Below, piece after piece: positions 10,137 through 22,160 of a stretch of DNA of 64,000 bases. The DNA comes from Chondrus crispus (taxonomy: Eukaryota; Rhodophyta; Florideophyceae; Gigartinales; Gigartinaceae). Each line of letters begins with the position of its first letter. The stretch's first letter is position 1. The notes beneath the pieces were generated by a model that was given only the letters and a program-made list of their open reading frames with translations, searched no databases and had not been told where the DNA came from. Location: NCBI RefSeq assembly GCF_000350225.1, contig NW_005178810.1, forward strand, positions 223,508-287,507. The letters run 5' to 3'. A program made the translations under genes and the position numbers.

Positions 10137-13100
10137 CTTCCCCCGACGCGAGGTCTGCTCTGTGTGGGGGGTTGTATTTGGATGCTTTGTTTGTGGTTTG
10201 TATAGAGCATCGTTTTGAGGGGTTTAGTGAATATGTCCGCCTTTGCTCTTCTGTGGGTATGCGTGTAACCTTGATTTTGCCTGTTTGCACTGTTTCATGG
10301 AGGAAATGATATCGTATGTCTATACATTTGGGGCGTCGTGTGGCTCCTGTGTTTTTGGCCACCTGTACTGCCGCTGTATTGTCTATGTACAGTGTGGGTT
10401 GGCTTGTGTTGAGGGTGGTGTCTTTTAGCTTATTAGTGAGCCAAAGTGTCAGCGTGGTTGTTTCTGCCGCTGCTATATATTCGGCTTCACACGTGCTCTT
10501 CGCGACAATGGGTTGTTGACGTGCCGGCCATTGAACTGGGGAGCCATTGAGGAGTGTGACCATTCCTGATATTGACTTGCGCGAGGTTTCATCGTTGGCA
10601 AAATCTGCATCTGAATAGCCTTGAATGGTGACGTTGCGTCGGTTGCCTCTGGGCATGAGTATGCCTTGAGTCCTCGTGGTGTGGATGTACTGTGCGAGTC
10701 TCTGGAGGAGTTTCCAGTGTCTTGAGTTGGTGCCTTTAGGGCTCGTGCGAGGGTGGTGGCTGCGTACGCGATATCCGGTCTTGTACTGTCGGCGATGTAC
10801 TGAATTTCTCCGACTGCTTTGCCGTATATTACCTCTATATCTTCGCGTGTGGTGTCTGTGGGGGTTGGTGGGTCGCCTTTGACACCGTCAAGGTACGGTG
10901 TGCTTTTGGGGATGCATTGGGTCTGCGTGAGCATCTTCATGACACTGTCGACATGCTGCGGTTGGGCGAGGTGTATGCCGGCTTTTGAGTACTGTATGGT
11001 CCAGTTCAAATATTTGTCGGGTCGTCCAAGCCGTTTGACCTTGTATTTGGCATTGAGCACGTTTTATAGGTCGTCGATCAGGGTGCGGTGCGTGGCGACG
11101 GGGAGGAAATCGTCCATGCTGATGCCTACGAGGATGGTGTTTCCTTTTTCCTTTTTCATGAACAGCGATGTGTCCGACCGCAGCTGCGTGTATCCGTGTT
11201 TTTTGAAGTGGATATGCAGTTCTGTTCTGTATATGTTGGATGCTGCTGGCGTGCCATATACATTGCCCTTGAGTTTGCCTTGACGGGTTTTGTGTTTGTA
11301 TGTACCGTCGAAGCGTGCGGGTTGCCACACGAAAACCTTTTTGTTGTGTCTGTAGTTTTCGTGGAGGTAGGGGCCTGCTATGTCAAAATTCTCAACGACT
11401 ATGTTCATGGATGCTGCAATCGCAAATAGGGATCGGATCGTGGTACGATCTGCCATATACGTGGCTGTCCGATCTGGGTCGTAGTGTATGTGCGGACGCA
11501 TGAGGTCTCCGCGGATGGAACATCTCGCTTTGCGTGTGACGTTGCCCGGTGTGCTGTTGTGTTTGTATCGGTACGTCATCGTTGTTGGGAGAATGTTTTT
11601 CGGTCGCCGGGGGGTGGTGTGGATGTTCAGTCGATGGCGGACATTTTGTCGAGTTGATCGAGCTCGTCATCGTGTGCCCGTTTCCATTTGTGTGCGTCCC
11701 GGAATTTTGTTGCTTGCCGGGTCGTCTTGGGGGCGGGCGTGGTGTGGTCGATCTTGGTGGGAATCGTTCGTGCAATTTTTTTGCGATTGCGTTTCTGTGT
11801 GCACTATATACGACATTGCTGGTCATGCACGGGTCCCGTTGGCGTTGGTATGGCTTGAAGTCGCTCGCTCGGATTTTTGTGTATCGCCTTGTCTGGATGT
11901 TTTGGACACATATGTGTGTCTCACTGATTCCATACATGTACCTGACTTGTTCCGCTTTTTTGTGGAGTTTGTGGAGGTGAGGCTTTAGGATGGGGGTAAA
12001 TCCGAGCTGTCCGATTGTCAGCACTTTTGCGAGTTTGGGTTTGGCATTGTACCACTCCGTATGTATGCTTTGGATTGTGTGGTGGTATGTGATGTTATAT
12101 TTGAATACTGCATCATGCAACGCATCCTGCCAGTGCACAGCGTGGAGTTGGCTGTGTGACAGTGTGGCTCTGACTTTGTCCATGAGTGTGCGATTTATGC
12201 GCTCTGCCAGAGCGTTTTCTTGCGGGGTGTAGTGGGTTGTGGCGCGGTAGGTGATGCCCCTGCGACGCAGTTGCTCTCGGACTTGTTTGGCCAGGTATTC
12301 CTTGGCGTTGTCGGTGACTAGTAGTTGGGGTGGTTGGCCGTTGGATGCTGCTACGTAGTTGATGGCGTTGATTATTGTCGTGGGAACCTGCGATCTATTG
12401 TTGGTGCAGTATACCCATATGTACCGTGTGCGCGTGTCTATTACAGTGATGAAATTGTTGGCGTTGAGGTTCGACGTGGGTTTTATTGGACCGCATACGT
12501 CTGAGGATAGGCTTTAACCTTTGCCGGCCTTGTGCTCTGTCCTGCGGTGGGGTCTGGTGGCCGTTTTTCCATCGATGCATCCACTACATTTCATTGTGGT
12601 GCTTGTGTAGGGGAGCCCGTGGGGAATGCCTGGGAGCAGTTGGTGTTTTGACATCAGCGCTATGGTTTTGGGGTTGGCATGATTTAATTTGAGATGCCAA
12701 TCATGCATTTGTTGCTGCGCTGGGGTGTGTCTGCTAGTTCCGGTTTGTGGCGCTTTGGCGTTCCGCAGGTTGGACGTGTCGTTTCGCGTTGTGTTGAGCG
12801 TGAGTTCGTCGTTGGCGCGTGGTGCGGTCTGCGGTGCTTGTTTGGGTGTGGGCTGCGGGCGTTTAGGACGTGGTTTCGTGGATTGGTTTTTTACGGTGGT
12901 ACGTGCGCGCTCCTTTGGCTGTGGCATCCGGTGTGAGGCGGTATTGCCCGTTGTGGAAGCGTGGTGTGATTTTCGGTGTTGGCAGCTTGATCGGGTCGTG
13001 GAGCGTGGCTTTGTTTCTTGAGAACGTGACTTGTCCATGTGCGGTCAGATCATGGACTGAGAGAAGGTTTTCTTGATTTTCCGGTGTGTGTACCGCCGGT

Positions 13101-14322
13101 ATCGTGATTCGATTATTCTTCTGTTGGATGGTGATGTTTCCCTTGTGCGTGATAGAGGCGCGGTGGCCGGTGGCAGTGGTGGTTAGTGTCCCGGTGCTGG
13201 GTCTCATACGCTCGTGGTGTGTGGCGGTATGGGTAGGGTTTGCACCGGAGTCTAGTATGTAACTGTTCTTACCTTCAGACGTGTCGCCGTTGTAAGGCAT
13301 GTGGGTCTCGAGTGCTGTTAACCTGGCTTGCAACTCGTGCAGAGGGTCAAGTGCTTCGTCTGTGTCGCTGGCGCCGGTGTGCGCTGCGTTCGCGTGGGTT
13401 TGTGCGCGTCTGTATGGTTTTCTACTCGCGTAACCTTTTTCAATGGCGTGTGAGACGCTGCCGTGGATGCTGCACCACGTCCCGTGGTATCCTGCGGGCT
13501 TCTGGTATTTTGGTTTGCCTGTGTGTGTGCGTCTGGTGTATGGACGTTGTGTGGTTTTGCGTGGTGCTGCCTGTGTGCTTTGAGTTGGGCTTATGGCCTG
13601 TGCCTGGATCTGAGACTGCATGATCTGCACTTGTTGAACATGGTTGGTGAATGCGTTGATCGTTAGTGCGGGGTTCCCGGCCATGATCATGGCTAGCTGG
13701 CCCATGTCTGGGTGCTTGTCAAGCACTTGTATCATGTACCGAACAGTTGCGCGTTCTTCGTTCATGTTCGGGTACTGTGCTACTTGCATGCGATATCTTA
13801 GTTCGCCATGCTTTTCGACGTAGTCTCTGAGGTCTTGTCCTGGTTCGTACGTGAGGTTCCTGGCCTCAGCATCGAGGAGTTCGTGACTCTCTGTTGTAGA
13901 CGTGTTGAACGTGTTCCGAATGATGTGACATATTGTACTTGGGTCATATCGGAGGATGTGGGGTGGGAGCATTTTCACGACTTCTTTGGATATGCTTTGC
14001 ATGATCGCTTTCCTGATTTGATCTGTTTTCTTTTGGTTGTCCTCGTCGGCTGCCTGTTCGTTGCTTGGGCTGGCTGCGGCTGTCAGTTGTTGTGCTGCTT
14101 TGATTGTGCGAGCATATATTTCGAGGGCGTCATACCAATAGGTATAGTTGCCGCTGTTGAGGCGGGGCAGGGGTCCTTGTGACGAGTTGGGTTGATCGGT
14201 CATTTTGTTTGTTTCGCGTGCGCGGGGTTTGGGAAAGTAGTCGTGTGTTAGTGTGCTCGGGTTTATCGCGGTGGGGATGGATGGTCTTACGCCGCGGATG
14301 GGGTGGCAGTGGTGTGTGTGGT

Positions 14323-14332
14323 GCCCATAACC
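14323..14332 (-). promoter_or_regulatory. Primer-binding site of copia A, half-tRNA type
   Basis: The minus strand reads GGTTATGGGCACC directly after the LTR. Its complement, GCCCAUAACC, is the anticodon stem-loop of Met tRNA with the CAU anticodon. Drosophila copia is known to prime from such a cleaved initiator tRNA; the same word sits at 40667-40676 in the plus-strand copia. Confidence 0.65.
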
Positions 14333-14467
14333 TGTGGTGCCAGAAAGAGTCCGATGCCTCCGACCACTGTTGGGGCGGAGGCGACGGCGGCTTTATTTGG
14401 TTCTGACTACGAGCCGCCCTATTGGCAGTGCCCTATTGGGGTGCTGCCTTATCTGGGTGGAACCACA
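14333..14467 (-). repeat. 5' LTR of copia element A (135 bp)
   Basis: Matches 9954-10136 except for the shorter U3. The minus strand reads CCAAATAAAGCC, an AATAAA polyadenylation signal. Inside it the minus strand continues GGTTATGGGC (14323-14332), a primer-binding site complementary to the anticodon arm of Met tRNA. Confidence 0.85.
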
Positions 14468-14472
14468 GGTTG

Positions 14473-15604
14473 GTAGTGGAAATTGATTTACACGGTTGGT
14501 CAGACGCCAGGAAATAATTACCCTCCCGCGCGACGACACGAAGCTGTTTCAACGTCTCTTGTACTTGCTTCCTCATAAACATTTCAGTGGCAGCAGTATA
14601 AATACACGAGATAGCAACAATAAACAAAAGGGAGAAGGAAGCTCAATCGCACTTTCTTCCACAGCTTTTCTCATGATAGCCATAGTCAGCCATGCGTGTC
14701 CACGTAACACACGCACACACGCCGCTCGTCACGCGACGGCGGCGTCTGCCTCTTAGGGAGATCCGCCTTCGAGCGCACAATAAACGAGGTATCGTTCCTC
14801 GCACCACAGCTTTGAGCCCATGGCCGTAGAAATGACAAGAGTAAACCTCCATAAGAGCATTTGCTGCACTACCATGACAGATTCAATTCCTATTTGCGCT
14901 GTTCTTGTCTTTCTTCTATAGTACATCTACAATATCTGTGCACTCATTTCCAATTCAGAATGATCATCATCTCCACTGTCAGCGACCGACACTGTCTGTT
15001 GCAACATTGTGCAGGATTGTTGCTCAAACACCAAGTCAATTACAGTATCTCGAATGAACTTTTAAGGTATCTACAAGAGTTAAAATACATCCTACAGCTT
15101 GTCAGACGCTGCCAAATTGCGAACATAATGGTCTTCGTTCCTCTCACCGCCAGTAACATGTTCGAATCGACAAAGTCTTAATGATTTCATTTTGGTACTG
15201 TAGCGAACGTTGCGCGCAAAGATGAATGTGAGAACTAGTTCGAAATCTCAGCGATATAGGCCAGCTTTCCATCCGGAAGCGCCCTACCAACTCTATAAAA
15301 CAACAGCTTGGGTACGATTTGCACATTAAAATGAATCCCTTCTATTCTTGCTGTGTTATCTTGAGGTACCGATGACGATCAGAAACTGTAAAACGGCATG
15401 AAACGAAAGTAAGACAATGCCGTCGCGAGATTTTATACCACTAAAGTAAGCGTGGTACTTTTTGGACTAGATTTCTTAGTCCTTGATCCTCCCGCCATCA
15501 GTCGTGAGACGAGAAGTGTTCAAGCTATGTGTTGAAGTTGTGTAGTTTTATTTCTGTAGACTTCTTACACGCGGACCGTTTTATACTACAATGCATGTGC
15601 AGAT
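14473..15604. other. Intergenic, nothing recognised
   Basis: No frame with a recognisable domain and no clear inverted or direct repeats. From about 15500 the sequence begins to resemble the region left of 39655, so the dispersed repeat R may start earlier than I can show. Confidence 0.45.
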
Positions 15605-15842
15605 GCGGTCTTAGAGCGTTCCAGATCATATGAGATAGTCGGCCGCAATTCTGCAGAATTGAAGCAATCACTACTGTAGCATGTTAGATATGGGCCATCG
15701 ACTACGGGGCCGATTCTCCCGAAACTTATCTCAAATGCGTGTCACTACAGTAGACTGCTAATCGGCTACATGATTCTTTCCTGGAAGTAGAGTGGAAGAG
15801 TTGAGGTGTAGAAATGTACTCTTCAACACTGTGGTTCTGCGT
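15605..15842 (+). repeat. Dispersed repeat R, copy 3 (truncated)
   Basis: Aligns by eye with 39655-39890. Shared landmarks are GCGGTCT, CAATTCT-N4-GAATTG (a hairpin kept in both copies with altered flanks), ATCACTACTG, and an AGTT(G/A)AG(G/A)TGT block. The copia LTR at 15843 cuts it off at the right. Confidence 0.45.
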
Positions 15843-17356
15843 TGTTTGTCTGACCACACAGTACAGGCTGTCCAAAGGGAGGCATATATACATAGAGCCG
15901 ACAACGAGTACAGAATGAGGGCATTGGGCCCCGTGTTCACACAGATTATAGGCTCCTTTTATACAATAACGCGCAGATGCTCCACCGATTACCCCCAACG
16001 CCCGAACCCAACAGGAACCGATCCCTCACCGCCCGTAGGATAACGCCCGGCCACACACAAAACAAAACAATCAGCACAGAACTGCCCACATACACACCAC
16101 CCCCCCACCCCACCCCCAAAATGGAACGAAAGAAAGGTTTACTAACACTCAACCGCGACAACTACGGACCCCTAATCGTTGGCCAGCGATCTGCAGCATA
16201 CGCAACAAACAGAATCCAGGAGCTAGAAGTCAACTTGGATCCACCACCAACAGAATCAGAAAACTAAACTTTTCAACAATCCAAGCACATGCTACTCGGT
16301 ACAATAATCACTTCCATACCGAGCCAAATCGCTAACCTCTTACGCACCTCCACAAGCCATCCTACAGCGCACTTTTTTGTACGGGCCATCACATCTCACC
16401 AGGACACCGCCAACACAGACGCCCAGAAGCATCTCAGAAACCAGCTCAAAAAGCACACATCACGCCCGGCATGACCATCCAGGAATAAACCAGCATACAC
16501 GAAATCAAAAGAGCAAAATGAATGGCAGTCCGCTGCTCGGAGATTCAGGATCCTCGAACAACCAAAAAGTTCATGATCGATGGGCTACGAACCAATCTGG
16601 AAGCAGCAGCGATCGTCATGCAACTGATTGCACTCAACCCAGCTGCTCTGAAGGGTTTTGCGCACAAATACAACGGAATCGCAGCATACCAAACAGGGGC
16701 AAACCAAGAATACCAGATCCATCCCTAACCATTCTGGACACCACGACGTGCAGATGGCCCACGCATTATTGGCGCCAACAACCCGTCCTCAGACACATCA
16801 CTAAACCATGCCGCTGGTACATGCACCAAACAAGGAGGCTTGATGAACCTGCGACACACTGACAGGGAATTCTGGTACCTCAACCACCTCAAACACACTA
16901 AAAACAGGATTAGGGAGAAGATACAGGCATGCACAGAATATAACGCCGATGAAATCCCCGAGGACACCCAAGATGAACGACATGAATACGAACAAGAGAA
17001 AGACAACATGACCAATGATGTCCATTCATACTGGAATCCGGAGCACACTCGACAAACCTCACACCCCCCACGCGGCACATAAGCAAAACAAAAACCCAAA
17101 GTCACACACATATGGCAACGAACACGCGCTCCAAAATCCACACACAATTGTTACAAGATGATTCTCACGAATAGGAACATACCACTCCAACTCTTAGCCG
17201 TGGCCAACCCGGCCATAATCAAAAACCTGATCTCAGTACATGATATCACGCGACCTCACGGCAATGTTCTATTCATACCGACAAAAGCCGTCTTCTACCG
17301 CAACAACAAAAGCCAGAGAAGACAAACCATCCTCGGTACATCACCATGGAACTAAA

Positions 17357-18880
17357 TGTGTGCACAAGGGGTCTGATGCCCCCATCATTTACTCGTCGTC
17401 GGCTCCAGCTATATAGCTATATATATACGCCTCCCTATTGACAGCCTGTCCTGTGCGGTCGTACAAGTATAAAGTGCATTGGTGAATGTGTTTTTGTGCG
17501 GTCTGACAGTCCTGGGGTTCGCCGATGAACTTTGTGCTGGTGTACGGTTGAGTTTGTTGATGAGGTGGTTGTGTCGTTGAGGTCCGGTGATTTTGGTGAA
17601 GAGATCCACGATGTTGTCAGCGCTCGGTGTATGGTGGACGGTGATGTTGCCCTGCTATATGTGGTCCTGGATGTGGTGGTGCTTGATGTCTATGAAGTTT
17701 CTTCGTTTTGTTGGTGCCGTATTTTTGGCGGCAATAATCGCCGCTTTTTTGTCGATCGTCAATAGTGTTGACCTGGCTCCCGATTATTCGATATTTGCAA
17801 GTAGTCGTAGGAGCCATTGTGTTTGCTGCGTAGCTCGCGAGGCGGCTAAGTATTTGGCCTCGCATGTAGACGTAGCTACCGTTGACTGCGTGAAGCTGTC
17901 CAAATAATTGGGGCGTCGTACAGTGTGTGTATTATACCGGTGCATGATTTTCTGTCTGGGTCGTTGGCGCAGGTGGAGTCACTGTATGACCGTAGGGCGC
18001 TTTCTGGCTGCTTTCTGATGTTTCTGTATTCTATTGCGTGTGTGCGCGTGCCATGGAAGTATCGTAGTAGCCATTTGAGGTTTTATTGGTGGACGGTTGT
18101 CGGTTTGTGCATGACGGGTGCGCGTCTGTCATCGGATTTGTCCGTAGTCTATCGATCATAAGCGTTACGGTTGTTAGATACAGCACGAAAATATAATTAT
18201 ATTTTCGTGCATGCTTACGTATTCCTGGAGGGCCATTCCGGGCATAAAGTGAGCTTGTTGGGTTTGTTCTTTGAGGTACTTTTGATCGTCTGCGTTGGTG
18301 GTGTCCAGGTGAGAGGTGATGGATTGTACTAGATCCTGCAGTGTGGGATTTCTGGTTGGGGTGAGTACTAGGTCCGCGATTTGGCTGGGTACGCCAGCGA
18401 TTATTTTACTGAGTAGCATGTCCTTGGCTTGTTGAAATGTTTTGTGTTCTGCTTCAGTTGGTGGTGGATCGGGGTTGCCTTTCAGGTCCTGGATCGTGTC
18501 TGTGGCGTATGCTGCAGATGGCAGGGCCACGATTTGCGGTCCGTAGTTGTCGGCGTTGAGTGTTGGTACGTCTGCCCTTCTTTATATTTTGGGGTTGGAG
18601 CGTGGGGGTGGCGTGTATGTGAGCAGTTCTGTGGTGCCGTTATTGTTTCGGGGATATCCTGCCGTTGTCCTGCGGGCGGGGATGGATTGGTTCGTGTTGT
18701 GTCGGTGCGTTAGTGGTGGTCGATGGAGCATCTGCGCCGTTGTGCGTAAAAAGAGCCTATAACCTGTATGAACACGCCGTCCGATGATCTCATCATTTAC
18801 TCGTTGTCGGCTCTAGCTATTCATACGCCTCTCAATTGACAGCATGTCCTGTGTGGTCAGACACGAGACAGATCAGGCGT
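17357..18880 (-). mobile_element. Ty1/copia element B1, short fossil copy in opposite orientation
   Basis: LTR-like ends at about 17357-17465 and 18764-18880 match each other in the minus orientation (TCATTTACTCGT(C/T)GTCGGCTC is shared) and match the complement of the B2 LTR. Between them I see only an RNase H tail (YSDSTCANDPDRKSCTGI near 18.0 kb) and the beginning of gag (LNADNYGP near 18.55 kb, then ITSHLDTTNADDQKYLKEQ). It is a much shortened, broken copy. A CATGGAA..CTAAA word occurs on both outer sides, longer than a normal 5-bp target duplication. Confidence 0.6.
18183..18210. repeat. Perfect 28-bp AT-rich palindrome
   Basis: Two 14-base arms, GCACGAAAATATAA and its complement, meet with no spacer. 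It lies inside copia B1 between the RNase H tail and the gag start. Confidence 0.8.
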
Positions 18881-19492
18881 ACACATGGAAAACTAAAGGT
18901 ATAAAGCACACTTACAGTTTCAGAACGAAACCATGCCAAAAACAGAACACAAAATCAGCAAGCACGAAAACAAAAACACGCCGACGGTGACGATAGTCGC
19001 ACTATGCACCCAGAACGTCCATTAACAGCGGCAAGTATCCTGTCACATCTCCCAGATATACAACTCGGCAGCAAACCACAAAAGATACCCCATTTAACGA
19101 CAACAGGAAATTAAAGTACCGCGATGGGTACTTCAAAACTCAACCATGACACGGCAAGAAACCTTCGTGAAATGTCCAAAACACGTAGCATCACCACCGT
19201 TCCCAGACACCTGGCAGAGGACACAAGCACAATCATATTCCCAGCATAGTCAATTACCAAATAACGTCAGGCACCTCACACAGAAACAACCCACGAGTAC
19301 GAACTAGGACGATACCTCAGCTCAGACAAATTTGGACCCTTATTCCCCATACACCCACGGCAACTCTCACTTACTTAAGTACATCGATGCAGGCACAGGA
19401 CACCACAGTACTATCGTACGGACAGCACATTGGAGTTAAAATTTCAAACAGCAACGAACACGTACGCAGCCTAAGGCATCACTAACAAAAAC

Positions 19493-19794
19493 TGTAGCAT
19501 ATGTCCCCCCGTGAGGGACTTACTTTAGATTAGATCACGATTGAGTTAGTTACTGTAGAGCCCGACGCTCTACAGTACCACCGCGCATGTCCACGTGTGC
19601 CCCACGGCTCACGTGCACGCGTGTACCAGGCGCGTACGAAGCGCGCGCACACACGGGTACCACGTGTACTGTCAGCACCGATGCTGACACCGTACAGTGC
19701 AGGCCGACCTGCACTACAGTAGACCACTACGGTACCTCGGTACTGTAGTGATATTATAGAGTTTTGTATATTAAACATGAGCGGACCGACGGCG
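19493..19794 (+). mobile_element. Gypsy LTR fragment
   Basis: Starts TGTAGCAT and follows the LTR of the 21.5-kb gypsy element closely (stem-loops GTAGAGC..GCTCTAC, TGTCAGCA-CCGA-TGCTGACA, GTGCAGG-CCGA-CCTGCAC, then GTATATTAAACATGAGCGGA). Similarity ends at 19794, where a minus-strand gypsy fragment begins. Confidence 0.8.
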
Positions 19795-20330
19795 TTACTT
19801 ACTTCCCCCTCCTGAAGATCCTCCGATGTCACTAACTCTTCTGAATTAACTATTTGCTGTAGGTCTTGCGGTATCTCCGCCGACCGATTTCGACAAACTA
19901 AAATTTCCTCGACCTCTTGGGTCTGCGCCCGCGCGTGAGGGTCGTCCTCACTCTCCATCGCGTCGCGTCCTTGATCTGTCCCGTGTCCGCTTAGGTACTG
20001 TAGGGCCTGATGTAGACCTGATGTGGGCACTGGTTCCATCGGAATTGGGGCCAGTTCTACTCCATCTCGCGAAACGCGTTCCTCCTGATCACCAATGGCG
20101 ATAACAACCGTATTCCTGTCTGACTGCTTGACTGCATACGGACCCGTGGCCACTTGTGCCAATTTGTGCTAAGGTTCCGTAGCCGCACCTTGCTCCTTTC
20201 AAACGAACACGTAGGACCCCACTGGTATGTCGTACTTCGGCTTGCGAAGTCTCCCATCGAAATTTCGCTTGTATCTCGCCTGTTCCTTGCGTAGGCCCCT
20301 CCGCGGTCTTCATCAGACTCTCCAACTATG
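19795..20330 (-). mobile_element. Gypsy integrase C-terminal fossil fragment
   Basis: On the minus strand the sequence has a block like the C-terminal domain of Ty3/gypsy integrases (GPYAVKQSDRNTVVIAIGDQ, then ERVSRDGVELAP). This is not the family of the neighbouring LTR fragment. It is a broken scrap with no LTR of its own in sight. Confidence 0.55.
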
Positions 20331-20339
20331 ATTGCCAGT

Positions 20340-21045
20340 TTAGATAATAGGATCTCGGGGATCCAAATATGGCCTCGCTACTTTTCGCGAAGCGGTGCTG
20401 CCGTTTCGCTTCCATTTGCGCTCAGAAGCAGCGAGTCGTGTCGCCTGTTGAAGGGCATCCCTTTCTTTTGTACGGGCATCTCTCTCGATACGCTTCTGCT
20501 TCTTTTCTGCGTCTCTTTGTAGCTTCTTCTGTAGCCTTTGTGCCTCCTTTTCTACTGCTTCTCGCTTCCTCGATTTGGCAGCAACGGCCGCCGCTACCTC
20601 TTTCTCTCTTCGGCGGCAAATGAGATCATCGACAGTCAAATAAATTGCAGGCGTTCCACCAGACAGGTCCTTGCCTCTAGTCGCCTCTACCTTCTTGCGG
20701 ATTTTATCCTTGGGCGGTACAGCCTCCATTAAAAACTCTGTTAACAGTTCTGCGCCCATGAAGCAAGTACTCAGACGCACGGAGGGCAAAGCATGGCGAT
20801 GTTTCCTCCTCAAAAATGCTCTTAATCTGTGTAAATGTTTCCCTATCCGTGTGAAGACGGGCAACAGCATTGATGCACGAAGCGACACTGCCGTTTTCCA
20901 GACGTTGCTCAATTAATTTCCCTTTCCAATAGAGAAACGATCCAAGAAGCGATAGTCTATGGGGCGCAAACAGGTCCGCTCGAAGCTTTTTTTGATGGCG
21001 TTTACAGATATGTCGTGGAAGGCTGCTGTGCCAACCATAAAACCA
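20340..21045 (-). pseudogene. Coiled-coil protein remnant, perhaps a transposase tail
   Basis: A 190-codon minus-strand frame (20340-20912) plus an overlapping one shifted relative to it (to 21048). The clearest part is a long Lys/Arg/Glu/Ala coiled coil (CRRREKEVAAAVAAKSRKRE onward, 20.45-20.64 kb). Upstream is TDRETFTQIKSIFEEE and PKDKIRKKVEATRG. Pogo/Tigger transposases often end in such a coil, and the 6639-8335 gene does, but no DDE motif is here. I do not recognise the protein with confidence. Confidence 0.3.
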
Positions 21046-21062
21046 CACCGAACAGTTTCGTG

Positions 21063-21093
21063 CACTGGGGGAGCACGGTAGGATCCCCCAGTG
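21063..21093. repeat. Hairpin with CACTG ends
   Basis: CACTGGGGGA at 21063-21072 pairs perfectly with TCCCCCAGTG at 21084-21093 around 11 bases. CACTG-type ends recall CACTA elements, but no partner end or target duplication was found. Confidence 0.5.
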
Positions 21094-21486
21094 AGATCAC
21101 GCGCGTTTGGGGCGCGTTGGTGGGGTTCGGGAGACCACCCGCGTGGTATCCGGCTCGGGATCCGGGCGGTGCACGCAGTAGGGAAATAGAGGGGAAACAG
21201 GTGGTAAAGGACACGCCCAGGAGAGGCGGAGCGGTAGGGACAGGCTGGCGTGCACGCTGCAGTAGGGGAGCAGGGGCGCGCGCGGTAGAGGTAGGTGGGA
21301 ATCGGGGACGTAGACTGCTCGTGTGGTACCGTCGTGTGACGGGGACCGGCGCGAGGCTACGACTCCGATTGCAGAAACTCAGGTTGTAGACCCAAGGCTT
21401 CGTGAGGATTTACTTACGGTCGGACGTCGACTATATAGGAGTCAACGTCGCGATATAATAATAATAATACTAATTAAATTAAGAGG
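21094..21486. other. GC-rich spacer, nothing recognised, ending in an (AAT) tract
   Basis: A 124-codon frame at 21015-21389 is Gly/Arg-rich and has no domain; I read it as a by-product of GC content. A short ATA/AAT microsatellite lies at 21455-21473. Confidence 0.4.
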
Positions 21487-21491
21487 GGCAC

Positions 21492-22160
21492 TGTAGCATA
21501 ACCCCCCCTGGGGGACTCTCTTTAGATTAGATCACGATTGATTTAGTTACTGTAGAGCCCGACGCTCTACAGTACCACCGAGCGTGTCCACGTGTGCCCC
21601 ACAGCACACGTGCATACGTGTACCCGGCGCGTACGAAGCGCGCACACACGGGTACCACGTGTACTGTCAGCACCGATGCTGACACCGTACAGTGCAGGCC
21701 GACCTGCACTACAGTAGACCACTACAGTACCTCGGTACTGTAGTGATATTATAGAGGTTTGTATATTAAATATGAGCGGACCGACGGCGGAGGGGAGAGG
21801 ACCAGCACGAGCTTGTCCAGAACCTACGCCTTTGGAGCTCGCCCCGCTTATTCTAGATCGGGTTGCCTACAAGAGCCCATATCTAGTCAGGAGCCAAGCG
21901 GGCAGGGGACGAGCGAGCACGCGAGCGAGCCTAGATCCGCCTCCGCCCGTCAGCGCTGGTATGTCACCCAGCGCTGCGCCGGGGCGTCGAGGCGTAGATC
22001 GGCCCGCGCGTGCGTGCGTCCCCGACCGTACCCGCTCTACCACTGCTACCCCGGGCTCGCCCGGTTCCGTTAGCTGGGGTTGCTTCCCGTCTTCCCGCCG
22101 ATCGGGGTCTCCGCAAGAACTGAGTATACACCCTCCTCCGTTGGGGGTGTTTGTACTACA
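21492..22160 (+). repeat. 5' LTR of gypsy 1
   Basis: Holds a chain of perfect stem-loops: 21665-21684 (TGTCAGCA/TGCTGACA, loop CCGA), 21691-21710 (AGTGCAGG/CCTGCACT, loop CCGA) and 21720-21745 (12-base arms, loop TC). A TATA-like GTATATTAAATATGAG follows near 21760 and is kept in every LTR of this family in the window. U3 has several CACGTG words. Confidence 0.9.

Larger units (their letters stand above)
9954..14467 (-). mobile_element. Ty1/copia element A, fossil, target duplication GGTTG
   Basis: A minus-strand copia element. LTRs start TGTGG and end CCACA. GGTTG occurs directly outside both ends (9949-9953 and 14468-14472). Reading leftwards I see gag (about 14.2-13.4 kb, ending in a zinc-knuckle-like WCSIHGS block), protease (DSGANPTHTA near 13.25 kb), the GAG-pre-integrase motif (WHLKLNHANPKT near 12.7 kb), integrase, reverse transcriptase (about 11.6-11.0 kb) and RNase H (GYSDADFANDETSRKSISGM near 10.6 kb). 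It is broken, with several breaks. The shared parts of the two LTRs differ at only one or two of about 125 bases, so the insertion is young. Confidence 0.9.
15843..19490 (+). mobile_element. Ty1/copia element B2, fossil, holding an inverted relative
   Basis: Plus-strand fossil of a second copia family. A 5' LTR at about 15843-15943 (TGTTTGTCTG to GTTCACACA) is followed by GATTATAGGC, a variant of the half-tRNA primer site. Gag follows (LTLNRDNYGP near 16.14 kb, then a UBN2-like region to about 16.85 kb), then the protease to pre-integrase region near 17.2 kb. A-rich plus-sense sequence at 18.9-19.49 kb reads like the start of a copia integrase (SSDKFGPLFP), so B2 may continue beyond the minus-strand copy at 17.36-18.88 kb. 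It is heavily broken, and the right end is lost at the gypsy LTR fragment at 19493. Confidence 0.6.
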
